This document shows, piece by piece, positions 17,115 through 24,706 of a stretch of DNA of 64,000 nt (position 1 is the stretch's first letter; each line of letters begins with the position of its first letter). The DNA comes from Emcibacter sp048269205 (lineage in GTDB: Bacteria; Pseudomonadota; Alphaproteobacteria; Sphingomonadales; Emcibacteraceae), in assembly GCF_048269205.1 (NCBI RefSeq), contig NZ_JBLXJC010000001.1, positions 310,001 through 374,000 of the forward strand. Reading direction: 5' to 3'. A program made the translations under genes and the position numbers. The notes below the pieces were generated by a model. That model had not been told where the DNA came from. It made no database searches and worked only from the letters and a program-made list of their open reading frames with translations.

Positions 17115-19367
17115 CTAGCTCGCGGCGTTCTCCGCCAGAATATTGCTGATAACGGCAATGGCCATCTTCAGGTTAATAGGCTTGACGATATAGGCATTGG
17201 CGCCCGCCTGGATGTATCGTGTTTCCGCGTCGCTCATGGCATTGGCAGTCAGGGCGATGATGGGAACCTGGCTATAGGCAGTATCGGAAGAGCGTATCCA
17301 TCTGATGGCTTCCTCGCCGGTCATGACGGGCATCTGGATGTCCATAAGTACCAGGTCGAAGGCCTCTTGATCCAGGGCTTCTATGGCCTCGAGGCCATTT
17401 TCCACGATCGTGACCTCCAGCTGCATGGTCTTGAGGGCCTCGCGGATGATCTGCTGGTTGATCAGGTTGTCTTCCGCCACAAGGACGCGACAGCCTGCAA
17501 TATGTGGCGATGTTTCCCTGTCATGAAGGATGCCGGGATCCTGCCATTCTGTCGTCGGGATCTCGATGCTGCTCCTTTCGAGGGGCAGGATGAACCAGAA
17601 TGCCGCGCCTTTTCCGGCTTCGCTGTAAAGGCCGACCCGGCCATTCATCATTTCTACAAGGCTTTTGCAAATGGGAAGCCCAAGTCCGGTTCCGCCGTGC
17701 TGGCGCATGGTGGTGCCGTCAATCTGCCGGAATCTTTCAAAAATGATATCCTGCTGATCTTCGGGAATGCCCGGTCCTGAATCGGTAACCTGGAAACGGA
17801 GTTCTCCGTTTTCCGTTCTGGAAAGTTCCAGGGATATTGCACCATCGTCAGTAAATTTGACGGCGTTGCCGAGCAGATTTACCAGGATTTGTTTTATGCG
17901 GGTAGAATCGCCAAGATAAGTGCCGCGACAGTCATCGGGTATATCAACGGTTATCCGGAGATTTTTGGACATGGCCTGATAGGAGATAGTATCCACGGAT
18001 TCCCGGATGATTGTTACAATGTTGAAGTCCCCTTTTTTCAGCTTCATCTGTCCGGATTCAATTTTGGACAGGTCGAGTATGTCGTTGATGATGGTGAGAA
18101 GGGACCGACCGGACGCCATGATTGTATGGGTGTATTCTTTTTGCTGGGAATCCAGCTTCGTTTGTTCAAGAAGCTGGCACATCCCCAGAACGCCATTCAG
18201 GGGGGTGCGGATTTCATGGCTCATATTGGCAAGGAACTCTGACTTGACCTGGTTTGCGTTTTCGGCGGTTTCCTTGGCGTCGGCAATCTCCCGCATGGAG
18301 TGGCGCAGCTTGAGCGTTGTTTTTTTCAGCTCGTTGGTTCGTAGGCGTACGGTTTCTTCAATGGCGAACCTTTTGTTCATCTGCTGGACGGCAAACAGTG
18401 AAAGCAATCCGCCCATGATGAAAACAATAGCAGTGCCAAAAACAGCCCGGTCATTGGGTATGGTTATGGTTTCAGTGCGCGTCACTGTGACTGTCCAGAG
18501 CGTTTGGACATAGGGAAAGCTATATTGGTAGTAGAACCTTTCAATTCTCTCCATCGGGGGCAGGTTACTACCGTCGTTGGCCGTCATTTCAGGGGTTGCA
18601 ACCTGATTTGCGATATCGATTTCCAGCTCCCTGTAGATCCCGGCTGGATCGAAGACCGCATTGGATTTTACATCGTTGTCGGCAATCAAGGAGAGTATGA
18701 TGCCCTTGAGTTCCCTGTCGGGATTTTCAATTGTTTCGGGACGGCCCGAATATATGGGGACGATCAGAAAAGCCGCCTTTCTGATAGACGGCAGATATTT
18801 TGGGACAAAAACCTCTGTGGCGGTGATTTCCCCGGTTTCGATAGCCTTTTCGACAATTTCACGTCGTCCGGGAAGGGAGAAAAAGTCGAAGCCGGTAGTC
18901 TTGAAAAATTCAAAATTTGTTTCATGGAAATAAACAGGAAAATACTGATCCACGTTTTCCTGCCGGAAGGGGATGCCGTTCTCATCCAGTTTATAAATGA
19001 AAGGGACTGTTTCGCTCTTCTCCATGAGGCGTTTTTCGAATTCGGGTCTGTCTTCGTGCCTGACCCGGGGAAGCCATGAAAAAAAACCGATAACGGGGTG
19101 GCGGTCCAGAATACTTCTTGTAAAACGTGAAAAACTGTCCTGGTCGACAGGTTTATCGTTGTTGTAGAACGTCTGAAGGGCAAAAAGTGCTTCCGTGTTT
19201 TCCCTGATCCGCTGTTCCATGCGATAGGCGGCGCTTTTGGCCATAGTGACGAACTCGGACTGCGAATTTTCGAGTGTGTTTTGCTGTATGACCTTGTAGG
19301 TGGCCAGTGACAGTCCGGCGGAAATGGATAGAAAAACAACTAGTGTAATAATTGAGTTTTTGTTCAT
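17115..19367 (-). CDS. CHASE-domain hybrid sensor histidine kinase with C-terminal receiver
   Basis: 750 residues. Membrane segment at about 6-24, a periplasmic CHASE ligand-sensing domain at about 45-270 (GFFSWLPRVRHEDRPEFE; YFPVYFHETN), second membrane segment at about 308-326, then a coiled coil to about 375. HisKA with phospho-acceptor His384 (NMSHEIRTPLNGVLGMCQLL), HATPase_c with N-box LVNLLGNAVKFTDDG, G1 DSGPGIPE and G2 GGTGLGLPICK. Receiver at about 625-745 with phospho-acceptor Asp676 (DLVLMDIQMPVMTG) and Lys729. A response regulator or Hpt partner is not adjacent. CHASE domains sense cytokinins or small peptides in known cases; here the ligand is unknown. Confidence 0.95.
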   Translation of the reverse strand: MNKNSIITLVVFLSISAGLSLATYKVIQQNTLENSQSEFVTMAKSAAYRMEQRIRENTEALFALQTFYNNDKPVDQDSFSRFTRSILDRHPVIGFFSWLPRVRHEDRPEFEKRLMEKSETVPFIYKLDENGIPFRQENVDQYFPVYFHETNFEFFKTTGFDFFSLPGRREIVEKAIETGEITATEVFVPKYLPSIRKAAFLIVPIYSGRPETIENPDRELKGIILSLIADNDVKSNAVFDPAGIYRELEIDIANQVATPEMTANDGSNLPPMERIERFYYQYSFPYVQTLWTVTVTRTETITIPNDRAVFGTAIVFIMGGLLSLFAVQQMNKRFAIEETVRLRTNELKKTTLKLRHSMREIADAKETAENANQVKSEFLANMSHEIRTPLNGVLGMCQLLEQTKLDSQQKEYTHTIMASGRSLLTIINDILDLSKIESGQMKLKKGDFNIVTIIRESVDTISYQAMSKNLRITVDIPDDCRGTYLGDSTRIKQILVNLLGNAVKFTDDGAISLELSRTENGELRFQVTDSGPGIPEDQQDIIFERFRQIDGTTMRQHGGTGLGLPICKSLVEMMNGRVGLYSEAGKGAAFWFILPLERSSIEIPTTEWQDPGILHDRETSPHIAGCRVLVAEDNLINQQIIREALKTMQLEVTIVENGLEAIEALDQEAFDLVLMDIQMPVMTGEEAIRWIRSSDTAYSQVPIIALTANAMSDAETRYIQAGANAYIVKPINLKMAIAVISNILAENAAS

Positions 19368-19535
19368 TTATCTAAGCGACGCGCTCGGTTGCCTCCAGTA
19401 ACAGAAAGCATGTTAGCATTGCCGGTACGGCATAGACAGAAAAATCCACCATATGTTGTGGTGAATGAAGTGAACCGTCACGGTGGTAACGGTTTTCAAC
19501 ATTCGCCTTTCATGCCGGGTTTCAAGAGGCTATAA
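19368..19535. promoter_or_regulatory. Divergent intergenic region with short palindromes
   Basis: Between the hybrid kinase and the flavin reductase. It contains CACCA-N7-TGGTG (19447-19463) and the perfect odd palindrome ACCGT-C-ACGGT (19474-19484), with a further AACGGTT nearby. These look like regulator sites for the rightward unit; no regulator can be named. Confidence 0.4.
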
Positions 19536-20087
19536 ATGGCGACAGACAAACCGGAAAGAGTAAATGCAGACAGAATTATGAGCATCGCACTGGATAAGGC
19601 GCTGGCAGGCGCCATGAGACGATATGCCTCCTCGGTTTCCGTGGTGTCCTGCAGGGACCGGGCGGGAAACTGTTATGCGGTTACGGCTACGGCGGTCTCC
19701 TCGGTTTCTTTCGAGCCGCCGTCCATGCTGATTTGCCTGAACCGCAAGACGGCCCTGGCCGCCGCTCTTGAGGATGTGGAGGAATTTTCCATCAATATAC
19801 TGTCCAGCGGTCAGGTGGATATTTCCAATGACTGCGCCGGCGGCAGGGAGGCCCTTGACCGGGTAGAGCCCGGCCGGTGGAATATGGAGAAAGGCCGGAC
19901 ACCCACGCTCAAGGGGGCACAGGCGGTCCTGCTGTGCCGACGGACTGAAAAAATGTCCTACGGCAGTCATGAAATTTTCCTTGGCGATGTGACCCAGGTG
20001 GAGCTCAGTGAGGAAGTAGACCCGCTGGTCTATCTGAATGGACAATATGGTATCTTTTCGCCCTTTGGCGAAGAGGGCGACGATTAG
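19536..20087 (+). CDS. Flavin reductase-like (FMN-binding split-barrel) family protein
   Basis: 183 residues. Split-barrel flavin reductase fold, as in the small subunits of two-component monooxygenases: MRRYASSVSVVSC at the N-terminal strand, then TATAVSSVSFEPPSMLICLNRKT for FMN binding, and EIFLGDVTQVEL with a C-terminal LVYLNGQYGIFS. Supplies reduced flavin with NAD(P)H. AGAGG precedes ATG. A monooxygenase partner is not adjacent; a GST gene follows 46 bases later. Family clear, partner unknown. Confidence 0.88.
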   Translation: MATDKPERVNADRIMSIALDKALAGAMRRYASSVSVVSCRDRAGNCYAVTATAVSSVSFEPPSMLICLNRKTALAAALEDVEEFSINILSSGQVDISNDCAGGREALDRVEPGRWNMEKGRTPTLKGAQAVLLCRRTEKMSYGSHEIFLGDVTQVELSEEVDPLVYLNGQYGIFSPFGEEGDD

Positions 20088-20133
20088 GGAGTTGCTGGTC
20101 GCTGATGGCGGAAATAAAGCAGGAGACGAAGTA

Positions 20134-20727
20134 ATGATTACACTCTATGGCAGTAAAATGTCCCGCGCCGCGGTGGTGATCTGGGCAGCAGAGGAACTGG
20201 GTATCGAACTGGACATCAAACCCTATAATCCTCGCAGCCCTGAGACACAATCCGAGGAATATCGGAAAATCAATCCCACAGGCAAGGTTCCCACCCTTGT
20301 GGACGGCGATTTTGTGCTGACTGAGTCTGTTGCGATTTGTGTTTATCTCGCCCGTAAATATGGCGGTGGCCGCTTGCTCGGCACGACCCCGGAGGAAGAG
20401 GCGGATATCCTGCGCTGGTGCTTTTTCGGCATGACCGAAATTGATGCTTTTGCCTTCCAGCTTTTGATGGAGACGAAATTCCGCCCGGGCGAACCCAGCG
20501 AGACATTTTGCAATGACTGCAAGGGATGGCTGGGCAGTGCTCTTAATGTGCTGGAAAGTGCGCTGGAAGGGAAACAGTGGCTGGTCGGGAGCGAAATGAC
20601 CCTGGCCGATCTGGTAGGTATTCGCTGTGCAGGGTTTATCCTCTATGTGGGATTGACACTTGATGACTGGCCCAATATTGCTGCATGGGTCAAACGGGGT
20701 GCCGGAAGGCCTGCTTACCCCTCTTAA
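20134..20727 (+). CDS. Glutathione S-transferase family protein
   Basis: 197 residues. N-terminal thioredoxin-like half (MITLYGSKMSRAAVVIWAAE; NPTGKVPTLVDGDFVLTESVAICVYLA) with the cis-Pro VPTL and the glutathione-binding ES pair, then an all-helical C-terminal half (GKQWLVGSEMTLADLVGI). ATG 20134 follows AGGAGACGA; an upstream reading from 20038 overlaps the flavin reductase and is rejected. Either detoxification or a role with the flavin reductase is possible. Confidence 0.92.
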   Translation: MITLYGSKMSRAAVVIWAAEELGIELDIKPYNPRSPETQSEEYRKINPTGKVPTLVDGDFVLTESVAICVYLARKYGGGRLLGTTPEEEADILRWCFFGMTEIDAFAFQLLMETKFRPGEPSETFCNDCKGWLGSALNVLESALEGKQWLVGSEMTLADLVGIRCAGFILYVGLTLDDWPNIAAWVKRGAGRPAYPS

Positions 20728-20822
20728 GGGGCAGAGGGAGACTGCAGGAAAACCGGTCCGGACGGTGGAACAGCCTTGAATTCATGACCTGAAGGACGAT
20801 ATGAGTGTGCAGGAATGTTGTA

Positions 20823-21899
20823 ATGAATGAATTAAGGAAAATTTCTGCCATGTCCGGCATCAAAAGAGCAAAGGGCTTTCCGTTGCGGGAAGTTCGGGGC
20901 CTGGTTACTGACCTGATGACGCCCAATCCCTGGATTTACTGGCCGGATTTCCTGATCAGTGTCATCCTCGGCTGGGGCGCCCTTGCAGCGGCAGTCATGC
21001 AACCTGTCATGAGCTGGCAGTTCTGGGTGGCCTTTGTGGTTTCCTCCCTGGCGCTTTACCGGGCGGCCATTTTCACGCACGAGATCGTTCATTTGAGGCG
21101 CGGCACTTTCATGCTGTTCCGTGCCGTCTGGAACCTGATCGCGGGTTTTCCCCTGCTGATCCCCTCTTTCACCTATATGGGTGTTCATAGCGACCATCAC
21201 AAACCGAACATCTACGGTACCCGGGAAGACGGCGAATATCTGCCCTTTGGCGCTCAGGCACCCTGGAAGAATGTCGTCTATGTCCTGCTCTCGTTCCTGT
21301 TGCCGGCGCTTTTCCTGGTGCGTTTTCTGGTCCTTACGCCCCTCGGCTGGCTGATCCCGCCGCTGGGACGGACGCTGTGGGAGGGCATGTCCTCCCTGAC
21401 AATTGATCTAAGCTACAAGCGCCCGAAGCCGACAAAAATGGACGGGGAACACTGGCGCCTGCAGGAAGTTTGCACAAGCCTCTATGCAATGGTCGCCTTT
21501 GCGCTGATGGTATCAGGCATCATGCCGTGGAAAGTCCTGGCCGTCTGGTACGGTGTGACCAGTGTGATCTTTCTGATGAACAGTTTCCGTACACTGGGCG
21601 CCCACGCCTATCGCAACCCGGGTGACGAACAAATGACGGTGGCGGAGCAGTTCCTGGATAGCGTCGATGTGCCCGGCGGCGTCATTTCAGCGCTCTGGGC
21701 GCCGGTGGGGCTCCGGTTTCATGCCACACACCATCTGTTTCCGCAGATGCCCTATCATTCCCTGGGGACGGCTTATAAGCGGCTGGCCTCACATCCGGAA
21801 ATTGCCCCGCATTTTCTGGAGGCTTCCCGCCCTACACTCTGGCATGCCCTCAAAACCCTTTGGGCGGACGCCCGGGCCAGTCAGGCAAGGGCGCGGTAG
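20823..21899 (+). CDS. Membrane fatty acid desaturase
   Basis: About 358 residues. Di-iron histidine clusters are all present: HEIVH (HxxxH), HSDHH (HxxHH) and HATHH (HxxHH), separated by membrane helices (about 32-72, 95-120, 150-185, 220-260). Inserts a double bond in an acyl chain at the inner membrane. ATG 20823 is preceded by AGGAA; GTG 20805 would add 6 residues. An ATG at 20801 with its own good ribosome-binding site opens a 9-codon frame that ends inside the desaturase start region. The C-terminus meets the convergent DUF1624 gene with a six-base gap. Confidence 0.9.
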   Translation: MNELRKISAMSGIKRAKGFPLREVRGLVTDLMTPNPWIYWPDFLISVILGWGALAAAVMQPVMSWQFWVAFVVSSLALYRAAIFTHEIVHLRRGTFMLFRAVWNLIAGFPLLIPSFTYMGVHSDHHKPNIYGTREDGEYLPFGAQAPWKNVVYVLLSFLLPALFLVRFLVLTPLGWLIPPLGRTLWEGMSSLTIDLSYKRPKPTKMDGEHWRLQEVCTSLYAMVAFALMVSGIMPWKVLAVWYGVTSVIFLMNSFRTLGAHAYRNPGDEQMTVAEQFLDSVDVPGGVISALWAPVGLRFHATHHLFPQMPYHSLGTAYKRLASHPEIAPHFLEASRPTLWHALKTLWADARASQARAR

Positions 21900-21905
21900 A
21901 TAAGC

Positions 21906-23108
21906 CTAGAGGTAACTCAGCCACCATTGTTTATGGGTTTTGCGATAATTGGAAAACCACTTGCACGGCCAGTAAAGCAGGATGCAGGCGATAGCCCAGG
22001 CCAGATAGGCCTTCCACAGTACCGGCTGGAACCCTTCGGGCCAGGTCGACGGCATAAAGAAAAGCACGCCTGTTTTGTCCCAGGCCAGTTTATACCAGGC
22101 GACAGACCCCAGATGCAGCACCAGGATATGCAGGACATAGAACAGAAACGGTGTTCTGCCGTAGGTGGCGAGGATTGCGCCCACCTTCCCACTGCATTTC
22201 TCAAGCCAGGGCACTAGTATGAGCGCCGGCCCCAGAGTCATCAGAAGATAAAGCAGGGACGGTGGATATTTGTCCACGTTCAGGAACGAGAGAAAGCTAT
22301 AGAAACCGCCTCTTGCCTGTTCCGTCCAGGGGGAGGGATTGCCATAAATATTAAGGCCGCGCAGAACCAGGAACAGGACCAGGGCAATCACGCCATAGGT
22401 CACCAGCCGCTTGTTCCTGATCAGGGTATCCGCCTTGAACCACGGCCCCATGGCATAGCCGAGCGCCATCACCGCAAACCAGGGGATAACCGGGTAGACA
22501 ATGAAAAAAGCGCCAATCGCACCTGCGCCCTGTGTCGGATGAAAACTCGGGACATGCAGGACAGCCCAGAGCCAGGACAGGCTGCCGAAATCTGCGGGCG
22601 CCACACTATCAAGCAGGTTGTGACCGGCAATTGTCGCCAGGCTGATTACGGCAATGACAGGGCGGGGCAGAAAGACCAGGGCCGCAAGGATGATCATGGA
22701 GATGCCGATGACCCATATGACCTGTAGAGTGAAGCCCAGATAGGCAAATTGCCACAGAAAAGTGATCAGGAAAATTTCCAGCAGGACAAGCCAGACGCCG
22801 CGGCTCAGAAGAAAGACGGCCAGGTCTTTTTTGCCGGCGTTGCGGGCGTCGGCATAAAGCCAGGCGCTTACACCGGACAGGAAAATAAAGACCGGGGCAC
22901 AATAATGGGTGATCCAGCGGGTAAAGAAATAGACGCCGGTGGTCACTTCCGGGTTTTCCGGTGCGAAAAGCGTCGGGGAATAGAAATCCCGGGCATGGTC
23001 CAGCGCCATGATGATCATGACGATACCGCGCAGGATATCTATGCTGATAATACGGTTTCTATGGGCGGGTGAAACAGCAGCTTCCCCCGCGATTGTAGCC
23101 TCGGACAT
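21906..23108 (-). CDS. DUF1624/heparan-alpha-glucosaminide N-acetyltransferase-like integral membrane protein
   Basis: 400 residues with about ten hydrophobic helices. The N-terminal stretch IISIDILRGIVMIIMALDHARDF is the family signature (R-G..M..M..DH), with HYCAPVFIFLSGVSAWLY next. Members are thought to move acyl groups across the membrane onto sugars, but few are tested. AAGGGGA lies before the ATG. It is in the same direction as the HIG1-pduO pair, 106 bases downstream of it; co-transcription is possible but not shown. Confidence 0.85.
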   Translation of the reverse strand: MSEATIAGEAAVSPAHRNRIISIDILRGIVMIIMALDHARDFYSPTLFAPENPEVTTGVYFFTRWITHYCAPVFIFLSGVSAWLYADARNAGKKDLAVFLLSRGVWLVLLEIFLITFLWQFAYLGFTLQVIWVIGISMIILAALVFLPRPVIAVISLATIAGHNLLDSVAPADFGSLSWLWAVLHVPSFHPTQGAGAIGAFFIVYPVIPWFAVMALGYAMGPWFKADTLIRNKRLVTYGVIALVLFLVLRGLNIYGNPSPWTEQARGGFYSFLSFLNVDKYPPSLLYLLMTLGPALILVPWLEKCSGKVGAILATYGRTPFLFYVLHILVLHLGSVAWYKLAWDKTGVLFFMPSTWPEGFQPVLWKAYLAWAIACILLYWPCKWFSNYRKTHKQWWLSYL

Positions 23109-23214
23109 TTTATTCCCCTTGCTCTGGATACCATTTTTTTATTGGTTTTATACAACCCAGTGTAGACCAGGATGGCTGAGGAATAAATCCGAAATTGCAG
23201 CGCTAGATGATCTA

Positions 23215-23793
23215 CTAGTCCCGGTGTGCGCCCGGAATCCATTTCACATCTTGTTTTCCATTCTGATTCAGGCGCCGGCTCATGACGAACATGTGGTCGG
23301 ACAGGCGATTGAGATATTTGACCGCTTCGGGGTTGATCTCGGCGGTTTCGGCCAGCCGGGTGGCGAGCCGTTCCGCCCGGCGTGTGACGGTGCGGGCCTG
23401 GTGCAGGCAGGCGGAGGCAGCGGAGCCGCCGGGTAAAACGAAGCTGTCAAGCGGGGGGATGTCCGCATTCATAAAATCGATTTCCTCCTCCAGGCGTTTG
23501 ACCTGTTCCGCGGTAATGCGCAGCGGTTCCCATTTGTAACTTTCCGCATGGGGGAGTGCCAGGTCCGCCCCGGCATCAAACAGGTCGTTCTGAATCCTGC
23601 CCAGCATGTCGTCTTCCGTGCGGTAGGCCGGATCTGCGGTGTGAAGCCGCACCAGGCCGATTGCCGCATTGGCTTCATCCACCGTGCCGTAGGCCTCGAT
23701 ACGCAGGTCGTGCTTGGCAATGCGCTCTCCACTGGCCAGGGATGTCTGGCCGCTGTCGCCGCCCCTTGTATAGATTTTGGTGAGTTTTACCAA
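23215..23793 (-). CDS. pduO: PduO-type cob(I)alamin adenosyltransferase
   Basis: 192 residues. Transfers the adenosyl group of ATP to cob(I)alamin, making coenzyme B12. Signature TKIYTRGGDSGQTSLASGERIAKHDLRIEAYGTVDEANAAIG is at the N-terminus (read in overlapping parts: YTRGGDSGQT, EAYGTVDEANAAIG), plus FVLPGGS and the RRAERL motif near residue 135. The start appears to be TTG 23793 with GAGGT six bases ahead. Nine bases after the HIG1 gene. Its product is needed by the Ecm mutase encoded at 30.1 kb. Confidence 0.93.
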   Translation of the reverse strand: MVKLTKIYTRGGDSGQTSLASGERIAKHDLRIEAYGTVDEANAAIGLVRLHTADPAYRTEDDMLGRIQNDLFDAGADLALPHAESYKWEPLRITAEQVKRLEEEIDFMNADIPPLDSFVLPGGSAASACLHQARTVTRRAERLATRLAETAEINPEAVKYLNRLSDHMFVMSRRLNQNGKQDVKWIPGAHRD

Positions 23794-23802
23794 GTTAGCA
23801 CC

Positions 23803-23994
23803 TCATCCGTAGGACAGAAGATATAGGACAATCATGAGCAGCGTGACAAACTGGGCAATAATCCGTGCCCTCATCAGCCGGTTGCCGTGCTTTTTGTTGA
23901 ATTCCCCGCCCTTGCTCATGCTGGCGACCCCAACCAGCATGATTCCGCCGGTTACGATGATGCTGAGAACTATGAGGATTTTCAGGATTGTCAT
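23803..23994 (-). CDS. HIG1-domain twin-transmembrane protein
   Basis: 63 residues: helix at about 3-22, a loop GGEFNKKHGNRLMRARI that carries the HIG1 consensus (N..R..R), and a second helix at about 43-61. Related to respiratory supercomplex factors. In many alphaproteobacteria this small gene comes directly before the corrinoid adenosyltransferase and then the ETF genes; here the first two are kept but etfBA does not follow. A promoter candidate lies at 24071-24100. Confidence 0.85.
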   Translation of the reverse strand: MTILKILIVLSIIVTGGIMLVGVASMSKGGEFNKKHGNRLMRARIIAQFVTLLMIVLYLLSYG

Positions 23995-24070
23995 TCTTTA
24001 AAATTCCATTTTATTGATATTTATATCTAAAAAATAGCGTTCGTGAAGTATATTCATCTAGATTGCATAT

Positions 24071-24116
24071 TTTATACGATTCTGACTTGGCTTTTGCCAA
24101 GGATTGTATACAATCC
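24071..24116 (-). promoter_or_regulatory. Promoter of HIG1-pduO with adjacent 16-base palindrome
   Basis: On the minus strand, TTGGCA (24095-24100) and TATAAA (24071-24076) are spaced by 18 bases. Directly upstream of the -35 is the perfect palindrome GGATTGTATACAATCC (24101-24116), and the -35 itself sits in CTTGGC-TTTT-GCCAAG (24086-24101). The TTGTATACAA core resembles sites of GntR/FCD-type regulators; position suggests activation or repression of this unit. Confidence 0.55.
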
Positions 24117-24210
24117 GGGCTCTGACAGACAAAGCGCGGATTCTTTTTATAGACCATTCTTTGTGATGCAGAAATAATAAAAGCCGTAAAGGCCGGTTCT
24201 CTTGCGGAGG

Positions 24211-24259
24211 AGAAGAAAAAAGAGGCTGCTTTAAAAAGCCGAAACTTTTAAAAGCAGCC
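24211..24259 (-). terminator. Strong minus-strand terminator with no assigned upstream gene
   Basis: 15-position stem (24224-24238 with 24245-24259, one A-A mismatch) around loop CCGAAA; read on the minus strand it is followed by TCTTTTTTCTTC. The nearest upstream minus-strand gene on that side does not exist, since the next gene at 24707 runs the other way. Confidence 0.75.
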
Positions 24260-24706
24260 CCAGTTGGTATCTGTCAGAACCGCCGCCCGATAGATCGGGA
24301 ACAGTGGTCCTGATGGGGATATTCCTGAAGCCGGATCGATTGTTGCAGTCGGTCCGGCGATTTCTTTTCAAGCTTATCAGACTTTCGTCCTGTGGAACAG
24401 TCTCTAAAGTGGTTTCTGTCACTCCTGTGGCTGTTCCAGCTGAATTCCGATTAATATGTGCACCACATATCACAGGTTTCCTCAGGGTATCAAGTTTATA
24501 AAGGGCCCGCGGCGAATTTTTATGCACTGAAACCTGTCAGAATTGTATAATATTCTACAAACGAGACACACATCGGAATAAATAACCGATTTTCCTTCAG
24601 ATGACTTTGTTTTGTGGAATATTCCTGTGCAGGCAATAACATGTTTGATGATCAGGATAAGAGCCGTTGCGGCTCGGCATGAAAATATCAAAAAAGGGGA
24701 TCATCA

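Larger units (their letters stand above)
23995..24706. other. 712-base region without a confident gene
   Basis: Holds the HIG1-pduO promoter and palindrome (24071-24116), an orphan minus-strand terminator (24211-24259), a GTG-started 98-codon minus-strand frame (24231-24527) with weak coding character, a GGAATATTCC palindrome (24615-24624) and a GAGCCG-TTG-CGGCTC hairpin (24661-24675) in the leader of the next gene. No protein family recognised in any frame. Confidence 0.5.

Noticed and set aside
24231..24527. 98-codon minus-strand frame as a protein gene
   Set aside because: GTG start, weak ribosome-binding site, no recognisable composition and its stop falls within a terminator; treated as part of a probable non-coding transcript.
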